Positions 45,665 to 53,967 of a DNA stretch of 64,000 nt are shown here, in pieces; the stretch's first letter is position 1, and the number at the start of each line of letters is the position of its first letter. The translations under genes were made by a program, and so were the position numbers. The DNA is from Novosphingobium rosa NBRC 15208 (lineage in GTDB: Bacteria > Pseudomonadota > Alphaproteobacteria > Sphingomonadales > Sphingomonadaceae): positions 293,525 through 357,524 of the forward strand of contig NZ_BCZE01000001.1 in NCBI RefSeq assembly GCF_001598555.1. Reading direction: 5' to 3'. Under the pieces are notes generated by a model that did not search any database, was not told the DNA's origin, and saw only the letters and a program-made list of their open reading frames with translations.

Positions 45665-46084
45665 ATGCACAAGCGCCTCATCAGCCCTCTGGCAACGGCC
45701 CTGACCTTTCTGGGTTGCGATGCGGTGTGGCTCGGCACCATGGGCAGCCGCCTGTACCGGCCCCGTCTCAGCGCCCTGATCCGTGACGATTTCGCCTTGG
45801 CGCCGGCGATCGCCTTCTATGCGATCTACATTGCAGGCATCATGGTGTTTGCCGTGGCGCCCGCACGGGCCACCGGCCAGTGGCACACGGCAGCGATCCG
45901 AGGGGCCTTTCTGGGTCTGGTGGCTTACGGCACCTATGATCTGACCAATCAGGCGACCTTGCGGGATTGGCCCATGGTCATCACGCTCGCCGATCTGTGC
46001 TGGGGCATGGCCCTGACCAGTCTTGCCGCGACGGTCGGTTTTATCGTTTGCCGGCGCGCGGGCGGACTGGGGTCCATACGATAA
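45665..46084 (+). CDS. DUF2177 family membrane protein
   Basis: A 139-residue inner-membrane protein with four hydrophobic segments (about 7-25, 48-68, 78-98, 108-130). DUF2177 hallmarks are FLGCDAVWLGTM near the start, AFLGLVAYGTYDLTNQATLRDWP and DLCWGMALTSLAATVG. GAAGGAG stands before the ATG. DUF2177 genes are often found with CFA-synthase-like, DUF1365 and FAD-oxidoreductase genes, as here. The biochemical role is unknown. Confidence 0.88.
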   Translation: MHKRLISPLATALTFLGCDAVWLGTMGSRLYRPRLSALIRDDFALAPAIAFYAIYIAGIMVFAVAPARATGQWHTAAIRGAFLGLVAYGTYDLTNQATLRDWPMVITLADLCWGMALTSLAATVGFIVCRRAGGLGSIR

Positions 46085-46230
46085 ACAGGCTCAACACCCG
46101 CCGCGCTCCGCCAGAGATAGGGCGGAAAGGTCGGCTGGCTGCCCGCCACCGGCAACACGATGCGGTTGCAGCCCGCCGTGACGGGATCGGGATGCACGGC
46201 GCAGGCTTTGACCCGCGCGGCCAACGTCAT
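45949..46230 (-). CDS. Small hypothetical ORF coupled to the methyltransferase gene
   Basis: A 93-codon frame whose ATG overlaps the stop codon of the methyltransferase gene by four bases (ATGA), the same coupling seen throughout this cluster. The residues before position 60 (VHPDPVTAGCNRIVLPVAGS) look protein-like. The C-terminal third runs antisense into the DUF2177 gene for 136 bp, where it looks random. It may be a real small protein whose tail is extended, or chance. No family is recognised. Confidence 0.35.
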   Translation of the reverse strand: MTLAARVKACAVHPDPVTAGCNRIVLPVAGSQPTFPPYLWRSAAGVEPVYRMDPSPPARRQTIKPTVAARLVRAMPQHRSASVMTMGQSRKVA

Positions 46231-47252
46231 GGCGCCGGGCGCAGCAGATAATGGCTGACGCCCCATTCATTGCCTCCGCTATGACCGAACAACCCCGCCG
46301 TCGCGAGGTAGAACAGGCGCCAGCGCCGCGCCCACAACCCGGCCAGCTCGCCATAGACATCGCGCAGCACGGCATCGACCTCCGCGCGATGGGCGTCGAA
46401 GTTGTCCAGCCACAGATCGGCGGTGCGCTGATAATGCGTGCCGCTCCACCGCCATTCCTGCTCCACCGCGAACAGGTCCGGAAACTGGGCGATCAGGCCA
46501 TGGCTGGGCATGATTCCGCCGGTGAAGAAATGCCGGGCGATCCAGTCCGTCGGGTCGCTGGCGTCGAACCGATACGGCGCATGATTATGGCTGAAGACAT
46601 GCAGAAACAGCCGCCCCTCCGCGTTCAGCCAGTCGCGCGCCCGCGCCAGCAAGGCCTGCCAGTTGGCCATATGCTCGAACATCTCGACCGAGACGATGCG
46701 GTCGAACAGGCCTTCAGGCTGAAAGCTGTTCATATCGGCGGTGATGACGGTCAGATTGACCAGGCCCTGCCTGGCCGCCTCCTGCTCGATATAACGGCGC
46801 TGCGGCGCGGAGTTGGACACGGCCACGATCCGGCTGCCGGGCAGGCGCGCGGCCATGAACAGGCTGAGCGATCCCCAGCCGCAGCCCAGTTCCAGTATGC
46901 TCTGCCCATCGACGAGCCGGGCATGGGCCAGCGTGGCCTCCAACGCCTGCACCTCCGCCTCGGCCAGGCTCTCCTGCCCGGTGGGGAAGAGGCAGCAACT
47001 GTATTTCCGGCGCGGCCCCAGCGTCAGTTCGAAGAAGCGCGGGGGCAGTTCGTAATGCTGCTCATTGGCAAGGTCGGTATGCTCGGCGACCGGATAATCC
47101 ACCATGTCGCGGGCGAAGGCGATCTCATCCTGCGCGACCTTGCCCAGACTGCGCCGCCTGATGCCCACCAGCATATCGATCCCGGCGCGCGTCAGCGGAT
47201 CGGGCAAAGGGGCGGTTTCGGCGGCGCGGATCGCCATGGCGAGCAGGTTCAT
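46227..47252 (-). CDS. CFA-synthase-like SAM methyltransferase
   Basis: A 341-residue SAM-dependent methyltransferase of the cyclopropane-fatty-acid-synthase superfamily. It has an N-terminal helical part (EQHYELPPRFFELTLGPRRKYSCCLFP), SAM motif I ILELGCGWGSLSLFMA, VEMFEHMANWQALL and a C-terminal region (HFFTGGIMPSHGLI ... FYLATAGLFGHSGGNEWGVSHYLL). The cluster's other CFA homologue (50300) is more typical; this one resembles the coclaurine-N-methyltransferase-like branch common in such clusters. It overlaps the DUF1295 gene by four bases. Methylation of unsaturated acyl chains is inferred. Confidence 0.87.
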   Translation of the reverse strand: MNLLAMAIRAAETAPLPDPLTRAGIDMLVGIRRRSLGKVAQDEIAFARDMVDYPVAEHTDLANEQHYELPPRFFELTLGPRRKYSCCLFPTGQESLAEAEVQALEATLAHARLVDGQSILELGCGWGSLSLFMAARLPGSRIVAVSNSAPQRRYIEQEAARQGLVNLTVITADMNSFQPEGLFDRIVSVEMFEHMANWQALLARARDWLNAEGRLFLHVFSHNHAPYRFDASDPTDWIARHFFTGGIMPSHGLIAQFPDLFAVEQEWRWSGTHYQRTADLWLDNFDAHRAEVDAVLRDVYGELAGLWARRWRLFYLATAGLFGHSGGNEWGVSHYLLRPAP

Positions 47253-48073
47253 GGGAGCTCCTTCGATGCACGGGGAATGGGCCAGAAAGCAGGCACGCGG
47301 CGCTGCACCGCGCGAAAGGCCTCCCCCCGTGAGCGCAGCATATGCGCCTCAAGCGGGGGAATGCCGGAGACATGGACCAGCAGCCAATACATGAACACGG
47401 GCCCCGACCAGGCGATCCAGCCGGGCAAGGCGCCAGCCGATGGCCCCATGGCGATCACCGCATAGGCGACCCAACCCAGCCATTCGAAGAGGTAGTTCGG
47501 ATGGCGCGACAGGCCCCACAGGCCCGTGTCGCACACAAGGCGGGCATTGGCGGGATGGGCGCGAAAAGCCTTCAGCTGAGCGTCGGCCAGCCCTTCGCCG
47601 ATCACCGCCGCGATCAGCAGCCCGGCGCCGGCATAATCGCTCCACGCCAGATCACCCAGCCGATAAGCGGGAGCAGGCGCCCGCGCCGCCATCATCACGC
47701 AGATGGCCAGCAGCCAGCCGGCCGCCGCCTGAATTTGCAGAAACCCCAGCAGCCGCACGGAGAAGCTGCCGCCCCACGCCTCACGCAAGGCGACATAGCG
47801 CGGATCGTCCCCGCCATGGGCCGAACGCAGCGCGATATGCCCGCCCAGCCGCAGCGACCACAAGGCGACCATTCCGGCCACCAGCCTCTGCCGCAGATCC
47901 GGCGCATGCCCCACCGGCGCCAGCGCCGCCGCCACGGACGCCACCCCCACCGCGAAAGACCAGATCGCATCGATCCAGCCCGATCGCCCCGGCCTGCGCG
48001 CGATCAGCCAAGCCCCGCCCATGGCGGCAGACAGGCCCGGAGCGCAGCATGCGGCGAGAAGGATCAGCGTCAT
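47249..48073 (-). CDS. DUF1295 membrane protein (steroid 5-alpha-reductase fold)
   Basis: A 274-residue integral membrane protein with about six helices. The C-terminal steroid-dehydrogenase-type motif is clear: LVCDTGLWGLSRHPNYLFEWLGW, where the RHPNY stretch binds NADPH in relatives. The ATG at 48073 begins the first helix (LILLAACCAPGLSA); earlier in-frame codons encode Arg/Cys-rich, unlikely sequence. It is the first gene of the leftward arm of a divergent lipid cluster and is coupled to the methyltransferase that follows. It may reduce an unsaturated lipid intermediate. Confidence 0.87.
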   Translation of the reverse strand: MTLILLAACCAPGLSAAMGGAWLIARRPGRSGWIDAIWSFAVGVASVAAALAPVGHAPDLRQRLVAGMVALWSLRLGGHIALRSAHGGDDPRYVALREAWGGSFSVRLLGFLQIQAAAGWLLAICVMMAARAPAPAYRLGDLAWSDYAGAGLLIAAVIGEGLADAQLKAFRAHPANARLVCDTGLWGLSRHPNYLFEWLGWVAYAVIAMGPSAGALPGWIAWSGPVFMYWLLVHVSGIPPLEAHMLRSRGEAFRAVQRRVPAFWPIPRASKELP

Positions 48074-48122
48074 GGCCCCAGATACGCAGCGCCGCCCCAT
48101 CCGGATGCATGAGAAAAAAGTC

Positions 48123-48136
48123 AGGCATCCAAATCC
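48123..48136 (-). promoter_or_regulatory. 14-bp motif shared with the ECF sigma promoter
   Basis: On the minus strand GGATTTGGATGCCT matches GGATGTGGATGCCT upstream of the ECF sigma gene (53430-53443) at 13 of 14 bases and in the same orientation. It lies in the 131-bp divergent promoter region of the lipid cluster. It may be part of the promoter recognised by that sigma factor. Confidence 0.4.
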
Positions 48137-48204
48137 GCATCCCCTCCGTACCTTTCCCCGAACAGCGGATGACCTCATCCGCCGGGACAGGAGGCGCCAT
48201 CCCC

Positions 48205-49515
48205 ATGCATGCGGGCAGAACCCTCGATATCGCCGTGGTGGGCAGCGGCATTTCCGGCCTGTCGGCGGCATGGCTGCTGAGCCAGCGCCACCGCGTCACC
48301 CTCTTCGAAAGCGACAGCCGCATCGGTGGCCACAGCCATACGGTGATGGCGCAAGGCATGCCGGTGGACACCGGCTTCATCGTCTACAATGAGGCGACCT
48401 ATCCCAATCTGACCGCGCTCTTCGCCCATCTTGGCGTGCCCACCCGCGCGACGAACATGAGCTTCGCCGTCTCGCTGGACGATGGGCGGCTGGAATATGG
48501 CGGCAGCGATCTGGGCGGGCTGTTCGCCCAGAAGCGCAATCTGGCGAGCCCGCGTTTCTGGGCGATGCTGCGCGATCTGGAGCGCTTCTATCGCCGCGCC
48601 CCGCGCGATCTGCCGGGCCTGGGCACGATGGCGCTGGGCGATTATCTGGATGGCCTGGGCTGCGGCACGGCCTTTCGCGACGATCACCTCTACCCCATGG
48701 CCGCCGCGATCTGGTCGATCCCGGTGCGCGATATTCCCGATTATCCCGCCGCCGCCTTTATCCGCTTCTGCGACAATCACGGCCTGCTCAATCTGGGCTC
48801 CCGCCCCATCTGGCGCACGGTGGAGAACGGCAGCCGCGCCTACATCGAGCGCCTGACCCGCAGCTTCGTCAATCAGATCGTCACCGGCGCCCCGGTGCGC
48901 AGCATCCGCCGCCTGCCCGGCGCCGTGCAGATCGACACCGGCCATGCCAGCCAGCGCTTCGACCATGTGGTGATCGCCACCCATGCCGATCAGGCGCTGG
49001 CCATGCTGGCGGATGCCGACGCGCAGGAACGCACCGTGCTGGGCGCCTTCGCCTACCGCCGCAACGAGGCCGTGCTGCATGCCGACCCGCGCGTGATGCC
49101 CCGCCGCAAGCGCGTGTGGTCAAGCTGGAACTATGCCGCACGGACTGCGGAGGATGGCCGCGATCTCTCGGTGACCTACTGGATGAACCGGCTGCAGCAT
49201 CTGCCTGCCGAGCATCCGCTGTTCGTCACGCTCAACCCCATTGTCGAGCCCGACCCGGCGCTGGTGCATCGCAGCGACATCTATCACCACCCGATCTTCG
49301 ATGCCGCCGCAGGCGCGGCGCAAACCCGCCTCTGGTCGCTTCAGGGCACGCGCAACACATGGTTCGCAGGCGCCTATTTCGGAGCGGGCTTCCATGAGGA
49401 TGGCCTGCAGGCGGGCCTCGCCGTCGCCGAGGAACTGGGCGGCCTGCGTCGCCCCTGGCTGGTCGGGAATGAGTCGGGCCGCATCCGGATCACGCGCGAA
49501 AGGCAGCCGGCATGA
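48205..49515 (+). CDS. NAD(P)/FAD-dependent oxidoreductase, amine-oxidase fold
   Basis: A 436-residue flavoprotein with an N-terminal dinucleotide fold (IAVVGSGISGLSAAWLL ... VTLFESDSRIGGHSHTV) followed by VDTGFIVYNEATYPNLTALF, a signature of the amine-oxidase-like family found beside DUF1365 and CFA genes. The C-terminal FAD contact is WFAGAYFGAGFHEDGLQAGLAVAEEL. The ATG at 48205 has GGAGG upstream at longish spacing; an ATG at 48169 is possible. Its stop overlaps the DUF1365 start by four bases. A role in desaturating or oxidising methylated fatty acyl chains is inferred from related clusters. Confidence 0.88.
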   Translation: MHAGRTLDIAVVGSGISGLSAAWLLSQRHRVTLFESDSRIGGHSHTVMAQGMPVDTGFIVYNEATYPNLTALFAHLGVPTRATNMSFAVSLDDGRLEYGGSDLGGLFAQKRNLASPRFWAMLRDLERFYRRAPRDLPGLGTMALGDYLDGLGCGTAFRDDHLYPMAAAIWSIPVRDIPDYPAAAFIRFCDNHGLLNLGSRPIWRTVENGSRAYIERLTRSFVNQIVTGAPVRSIRRLPGAVQIDTGHASQRFDHVVIATHADQALAMLADADAQERTVLGAFAYRRNEAVLHADPRVMPRRKRVWSSWNYAARTAEDGRDLSVTYWMNRLQHLPAEHPLFVTLNPIVEPDPALVHRSDIYHHPIFDAAAGAAQTRLWSLQGTRNTWFAGAYFGAGFHEDGLQAGLAVAEELGGLRRPWLVGNESGRIRITRERQPA

Positions 49516-50309
49516 TCAGCGCGCTTTACATCGGGCAGGTGACGCACCGGCGGTTGAGGCCCCGCGCGCATCATCTGCGCTATCGCATCTTTTCGCTGCT
49601 GCTCGATCTGGACGAGATCGATGCCGTGGCCGCCCGGCTGCGCCTGTTCTCCCGCAACCGCTTCAACCTCTTCTCCGTGCGTGACCGCGATTACGGCGCG
49701 GGCACCGATGAACCCCTGCGCCGCCAGATCGAGCGCCACCTCCATGCCGCCGGGATCGCCGCCGATGGCGGGGCGATACGCCTGCTGACGATGCCGCGCA
49801 TTCTGGGTTTCGCCTTCAACCCGCTCAATGTCTATTTCTGCCACGCGCGCGAGGGGGCGTTGCGCGCCATCCTCTATGAGGTGAACAACACCTTCGGCCA
49901 GCGCCATGGCTATCTGATCCCGGTTGCGCCGGGGGCCGGCGGCACCATCGATCAGGATTGCGCCAAGGCTTTCCATGTCTCGCCCTTTCTGGGGCTGGAG
50001 ATGCATTACACCTTCCGCGTCTCACCGCCCGAGGAGCGCCTCTCCATCGCCATCACCGCCAGCGATGACGCAGCCCCGGTGCTGACGGCGCTTCACACCG
50101 CGCAACGGCGCACGCTGAGCGATCGCGCCTTGTTCGAAGTGTTCCTGAGCCATCCGCTGCTCACCATCAAGGTCGTGGGCGGCATCCTGTGGGAAGCGGC
50201 CCGCCTCTGGGCCAAGGGGGTGCCGGTCCATCCGCTGCCGCCCGCCCCCGCAGAGCCCGTCACCATCCCGCCCATCCCCATCCAGCACAGCGAGGCCGCA
50301 TGTATCTGA
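49512..50309 (+). CDS. DUF1365 family protein
   Basis: A 265-residue protein of a widespread uncharacterised family: GQVTHRRLRPRAHHLRYRIFSLLLDLDEI at the start, then RILGFAFNPLNVYFCH, LYEVNNTFGQRHGYLIP and KAFHVSPFLGLEMHYTF. The start overlaps the oxidoreductase stop and the end overlaps the CFA-synthase start, so it is in the core of the operon. It has no obvious catalytic motif. Its invariant company with FAD oxidoreductases and CFA synthases implies a lipid-modification role. Confidence 0.9.
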   Translation: MISALYIGQVTHRRLRPRAHHLRYRIFSLLLDLDEIDAVAARLRLFSRNRFNLFSVRDRDYGAGTDEPLRRQIERHLHAAGIAADGGAIRLLTMPRILGFAFNPLNVYFCHAREGALRAILYEVNNTFGQRHGYLIPVAPGAGGTIDQDCAKAFHVSPFLGLEMHYTFRVSPPEERLSIAITASDDAAPVLTALHTAQRRTLSDRALFEVFLSHPLLTIKVVGGILWEAARLWAKGVPVHPLPPAPAEPVTIPPIPIQHSEAACI

Positions 50310-51535
50310 ACCACGAGGCACAGATCGATCTTGCCGCTCCGCCCCCGCCCGCCTCATCGCCGCCCGCCGCAGCGCCCTGGCTGATCCGGCGGGCCTTGCG
50401 GCATCTGGACTGCGGGCGGCTGACCATCGTCCTGCCCTCCGGCGTCAGGATCGAGCATCAAGGCGCCCGGCGCGGGCCCCATGGCGTGCTGGAACTGCGC
50501 GCGATGCGCGCCTTCCGCCGCCTGTTGCTGCGCGGCGATGTGGGCTTTGCCGAGGGCTATATGGAGGGCGACTGGACCAGCCCCGACCTGCCGCAACTGA
50601 TCGCCCTGGCCGCGCGGAATGTCGCGCGGCTCGATGCCACGCTGGAGGGGTTCTGGCCGGTGCGGATCTGGCGCTGCCTTGGCCATCTGTTCAACCGCAA
50701 TTCGGCGCGGGGCAGCCGGCGCAACATCGCCTTCCACTACGATCTGGGCAATGATTTCTACCGTCTGTGGCTCGATGACAGCATGACCTATTCCTCGGCC
50801 ATCGCCCTGCCCGGAGGCGTATCGCTGGAGCAGGCGCAGCAGGCCAAGCTGGCGCATATCGCCGCGCTGCTGGCGCCGGAGCCCGAGAGCGATGTGCTGG
50901 AGATTGGCTGCGGCTGGGGGGCGCTGGCCATGCATCTGGCGCGGGGGTGCCGCAGCGTGACGGGCCTGACCCTGTCGAGCGAGCAACTGGCCCACGCTAG
51001 CAGCAAGGTGGCCGCCCATGGGCTGGCGGACAAGATCGACCTGCGTCTGCAAGATTACCGCGCCATCGACCAGCGCTATGACCGGATCGTCTCGATCGAG
51101 ATGCTGGAGGCGGTGGGCGAGGCCTATTGGCCAGCCTATTTCGACCGGCTGCGCGCCTGTCTTGCGCCGGGCGGGCGGATCGTGCTGCAGGCCATCACCA
51201 TCCGCGAGGACCGTTTCGCCTCCTACAAGCGCAATCCCGATTTCATCCAGCGCTACATCTTCCCCGGCGGCATGCTGCCCACCCCCGCCATCCTGCAGGA
51301 ACAGGCCCGCCACGCCGGTCTGGCGATCACCCGCAGCGAAACCTTCCGCGATGGCTATGCCGACACGCTGGCGGAATGGCGCCGCCGCTTCAAGGCGGCA
51401 TGGCCGCGCATTCAGGCGCAGAGTTTCGAGCCGCGCTTCGGCCTGCTGTGGGATTATTACCTCGCCTATTGCGAGGCGGGCTTCCGCACCGGCACCATCG
51501 ATGTCGGCCTCTATGTGCTGGAGGCGAAGCCATGA
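50300..51535 (+). CDS. Cyclopropane-fatty-acyl-phospholipid synthase family protein
   Basis: A 411-residue SAM-dependent enzyme with all CFA-synthase blocks: the lipid-binding N-domain (VGFAEGYMEGDWTSPDLPQL), FHYDLGNDFYRLWLDDSMTYSSA, SAM motif LEIGCGWGALAMHLA, VSIEMLEAVGE, FIQRYIFPGGMLPT and the C-terminal CEAGFRTGTIDVGLYVLE. The ATG at 50300 overlaps DUF1365 by ten bases. The product would be a cyclopropane or methyl-branched chain on membrane phospholipids. With the FAD enzyme, synthesis of methylated or furan-type fatty acids is an alternative. Confidence 0.92.
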   Translation: MYLNHEAQIDLAAPPPPASSPPAAAPWLIRRALRHLDCGRLTIVLPSGVRIEHQGARRGPHGVLELRAMRAFRRLLLRGDVGFAEGYMEGDWTSPDLPQLIALAARNVARLDATLEGFWPVRIWRCLGHLFNRNSARGSRRNIAFHYDLGNDFYRLWLDDSMTYSSAIALPGGVSLEQAQQAKLAHIAALLAPEPESDVLEIGCGWGALAMHLARGCRSVTGLTLSSEQLAHASSKVAAHGLADKIDLRLQDYRAIDQRYDRIVSIEMLEAVGEAYWPAYFDRLRACLAPGGRIVLQAITIREDRFASYKRNPDFIQRYIFPGGMLPTPAILQEQARHAGLAITRSETFRDGYADTLAEWRRRFKAAWPRIQAQSFEPRFGLLWDYYLAYCEAGFRTGTIDVGLYVLEAKP

Positions 51536-52185
51536 TCGGGCGGCGCGGGATGCTGGTCGGGGGCGCCGCTCTGCTGCTGTCGCCGCAGGCCTTGCGGGCG
51601 GCGCTGCCCATCCCGCCGGGCAATCGGCTGGGCTTCGACATTCTGCGCAGGGGATCGAAGCTGGGCACCCATATGCTGAACTTCGAACCGTCAGGCGATG
51701 GGCTGACGGTGCGCGTGGCGGTCGAGCTGGCCTTTCGCATCGCCGGGATCACGCTCTACCGCTATCGCCACAGCGCGGTGGAGCGCTGGCAGGGCGACCG
51801 GGTGGTGGCGCTCGACACCCGGACCGACGACAATGGCGCGCGTCATGAGGTCACCGCCCGCAGGGACAATGACGCGCTGTGGGTGCAGGGCAGCAAGGGG
51901 CCGCGCTATGCCGCGCCCGCCGACGCCCTGCCCGCCAGCCACTGGAACCAGCGCGAGCTGGATGGCCCATGGATCAACACGCAGGACGGGGCTCTGCTGC
52001 GTCCTCAGGTTGCCGCGCGCGGCGATGAGACGATCCCGGCGGCAGGGGGCAGCTCCATCCGGGCCCGCCGCTTTGCGCTCACCGGCCCGGTGCAGCTCGA
52101 CATGTTCTATGACGAGCGGCATCAATGGGCGGGCCTGTCCTTCATCAAAGGCGGCGCGCCCGTCCGCTATGAGCGGCAGGGTTAG
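51532..52185 (+). CDS. DUF6134 family secreted protein
   Basis: A 217-residue exported protein with leader GRRGMLVGGAALLLSPQALRA (the RR suggests Tat or a short Sec leader). The mature part reads as a beta-rich, LolA/DUF3108-like fold: GNRLGFDILRRGSKLGTHML, VAVELAFRIAGITLYRYRHSAVERW, WNQRELDGPWINTQDG and FYDERHQWAGLSF. It is coupled to the CFA gene by an ATGA overlap. Its stop overlaps the stop of the convergent anti-sigma gene by four bases, leaving no terminator between them. Possibly it handles modified lipids in the periplasm. Confidence 0.8.
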   Translation: MIGRRGMLVGGAALLLSPQALRAALPIPPGNRLGFDILRRGSKLGTHMLNFEPSGDGLTVRVAVELAFRIAGITLYRYRHSAVERWQGDRVVALDTRTDDNGARHEVTARRDNDALWVQGSKGPRYAAPADALPASHWNQRELDGPWINTQDGALLRPQVAARGDETIPAAGGSSIRARRFALTGPVQLDMFYDERHQWAGLSFIKGGAPVRYERQG

Positions 52186-52880
52186 GTCGCCTCCGCCATC
52201 TTGCCGGTCAGGATGACCGGCCCAGTGGGAAGGCCGGTGGGCGAACCGCCGATGGGCTCCACCGAAACCGCGATGGTGACCCCCGCCGACAGCGCCGACA
52301 CCGCCGCGCTCGGCACCTTGCCCCAGCCGGGCGCGGAGACCTTCATCACACCCATAGAGCGCGGCTTGCCATCCGCCGGGATCACCCAGAGTTCGGGCGC
52401 ATGCTCGCCAAGCGACAACCCGCTGGCCGCCGATGTCATGCGGCCCGTGGCAGGGTCATAGCTGACGGTGACCAGACCGGTCTTGCCGGTCAGCACCGCC
52501 ACCATGGGCGCGGCAGGCGCCTGCGCCACGGGAACCCGCACGATGACCTGCGCCGGTTTCTGCATCGCCACCACGCCCAGCACCAGAGCGGCGGCGCTGG
52601 CCACCGCCGCGCCTGCCTGCCACCAGCGCAGGGGCGATATCCGCGCCACATCATTGGCGGGCAGCCGAGCCTCGATAGCGGTCCACACCGAGGGGCGCGG
52701 GGCCTCGCCCGGATCGTGGAACATCGCCGCCGCATAATCCTGCCAGCGGGCATGGGCGCGGGCGAAATCCTCATCCCGCGTCAGGCGGGCCCGCGCCGCG
52801 TCGCGCTCGGCCCCGTCGATCAGGCCGAAGGCGAGTTCGGCGGCGAGGAGTTCGTCATCCTCCGGCAGGGGCGTGGTCAT
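52182..52880 (-). CDS. Anti-sigma factor (RskA-like)
   Basis: A 232-residue membrane-anchored anti-sigma factor. The N-terminal cytoplasmic part (LLAAELAFGLIDGAERDAARARL) is the sigma-binding helix bundle; one membrane helix lies at about residues 82-103 (GAAVASAAALVLGVVAM). The periplasmic RskA domain has VLTGKTGLVTVSYDPATGRM and PELWVIPADGKPRSMGVM. No zinc-binding His-x3-Cys-x2-Cys motif is visible, unlike ChrR. The ATG at 52880 overlaps the sigma stop codon (ATGA). Confidence 0.88.
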   Translation of the reverse strand: MTTPLPEDDELLAAELAFGLIDGAERDAARARLTRDEDFARAHARWQDYAAAMFHDPGEAPRPSVWTAIEARLPANDVARISPLRWWQAGAAVASAAALVLGVVAMQKPAQVIVRVPVAQAPAAPMVAVLTGKTGLVTVSYDPATGRMTSAASGLSLGEHAPELWVIPADGKPRSMGVMKVSAPGWGKVPSAAVSALSAGVTIAVSVEPIGGSPTGLPTGPVILTGKMAEAT

Positions 52881-53422
52881 GACAGGCACTCCCGCAGCCT
52901 GAGGAGAGCCCGGCGGATCCGGCTCTTGATCGTGCCCAACGGTAGGCTGGCGCGCGCCGCCAGATCGGCATAGGTCGAACCGTCGAAGAAGGCGGTGCGG
53001 ATCAGCCCGGCATCGCCGCCACCCAACGTGCCCAGACAATGGGCAAGACGCGCCTCATCCTGGCTCATCTCGATCCGGCTTGGGGCATCGGGCTCGGGGT
53101 CGGCCACCTCATCGGCCAGCTCCATCGGCGCGCTGGCGATCTTGCCCTTGGCGCGCAGCCGGTCGATCGCACGGTTGCGCGCCAGGGTGATGAGCCACGT
53201 CATCGCGCTGCCCCGCGAGGCATCGAACGTGTTGGCGCGCTGCCAGACCGAGAGATAGGCTTCCTGCAAGGCTTCTTCCGCTTCCTGCCTGATGGGCAAG
53301 ATACGCAGGCACACGCCAAATAGCTTCACGCTGGTGCGCCGATAGACTTCCTCAAAGGCCAGCCGATCGCCATCGCGGACTTTCTGGAGCATCAGGGCAA
53401 GGGATTCTGTGTCAGAAATCAT
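52877..53422 (-). CDS. ECF RNA polymerase sigma factor (SigK/RpoE-like)
   Basis: A 181-residue ECF sigma factor. Region 2: AFEEVYRRTSVKLFGVCLRIL and EEALQEAYLSVWQRANTFDASRG, then MTWLITLARNRAIDRLRA. Region 4: LGGGDAGLIRTAFFDGSTYADLAARASLPLGTIKSRIRRALLRL. It is coupled to the RskA-like anti-sigma. Such pairs control responses to envelope or photo-oxidative stress, often through CFA-synthase and flavin-enzyme genes like those next door. A 14-bp motif before the gene recurs in the lipid cluster promoter. Confidence 0.93.
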   Translation of the reverse strand: MISDTESLALMLQKVRDGDRLAFEEVYRRTSVKLFGVCLRILPIRQEAEEALQEAYLSVWQRANTFDASRGSAMTWLITLARNRAIDRLRAKGKIASAPMELADEVADPEPDAPSRIEMSQDEARLAHCLGTLGGGDAGLIRTAFFDGSTYADLAARASLPLGTIKSRIRRALLRLRECLS

Positions 53423-53429
53423 GGGTCTG

Positions 53430-53443
53430 AGGCATCCACATCC
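53430..53443 (-). promoter_or_regulatory. Motif upstream of ECF sigma gene, shared with lipid cluster
   Basis: GGATGTGGATGCCT on the minus strand, 7 bp before the annotated sigma start. It matches the copy at 48123 with one difference. Such closeness to the ATG would fit a -10 element of a nearly leaderless transcript or a repressor site. Confidence 0.35.
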
Positions 53444-53491
53444 ATGTTGCCCGCGTCACTGGCATGCGCGGCAGATGACCGCCACCTTCGG

Positions 53492-53743
53492 TCAGGTCTG
53501 GGTTTCACGCCACCGTTGAAACAGGCTGCTTTCGGCGAGGCGCTGAATGGCAAGATGGTCCAGACGGCTGTATTCGGTTTCTATCTCAAACTGGTGCTGC
53601 AGATCGGAACTCTGACTGATCACGAAAAGTATCGCAACACCCAGATTCCAGTCCGTGTCCTCCGCGTGTGCGAGCCGGTTGCGAGATAGGAACTCGCCCT
53701 GCCAGCGAAGCTGGGCGGGCATGCCGAACACCATATTTTTCAT
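53492..53743 (-). CDS. Small hypothetical protein
   Basis: An 83-residue frame with a strong ribosome site (GGGAG, 7 bp before the ATG at 53743). It has a charged N-terminal half (LRWQGEFLSRNRLAHAED), a hydrophobic middle (LGVAILFVISQ) and a charged tail (YSRLDHLAIQRLAESSL). No family is recognised. It follows a palindromic hairpin and precedes the ECF sigma gene on the same strand with a 69-bp gap, so it could be part of the stress locus. Confidence 0.5.
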   Translation of the reverse strand: MKNMVFGMPAQLRWQGEFLSRNRLAHAEDTDWNLGVAILFVISQSSDLQHQFEIETEYSRLDHLAIQRLAESSLFQRWRETQT

Positions 53744-53820
53744 ATGGTTGCTCCCAATTGCGACCGCGCCCTCGAAAAAAGGCGGGTCTTCTCCCTGCAC
53801 GAAACATCACTTTGGGCGGA

Positions 53821-53838
53821 ATGCGCCGAACGGCGCAT
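53821..53838. repeat. Perfect 8-bp inverted repeat
   Basis: ATGCGCCG-AA-CGGCGCAT lies in the gap between the two small genes (53744-53967). It may be an operator or the hairpin ending the 54138 gene; there is no T-run. Nothing else is seen in this gap. Confidence 0.4.
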
Positions 53839-53967
53839 GCCCCGCCTCACGCATGACCATTCCGACCATCGAAGCGGCGTGCGATGCATAACATGATCGC
53901 AAGCCATCAAGCCGAAGCGGGCAGGGTGATGAATGCCGCTTGTCACCGCAGGCGCGCCCGAGCCGGT

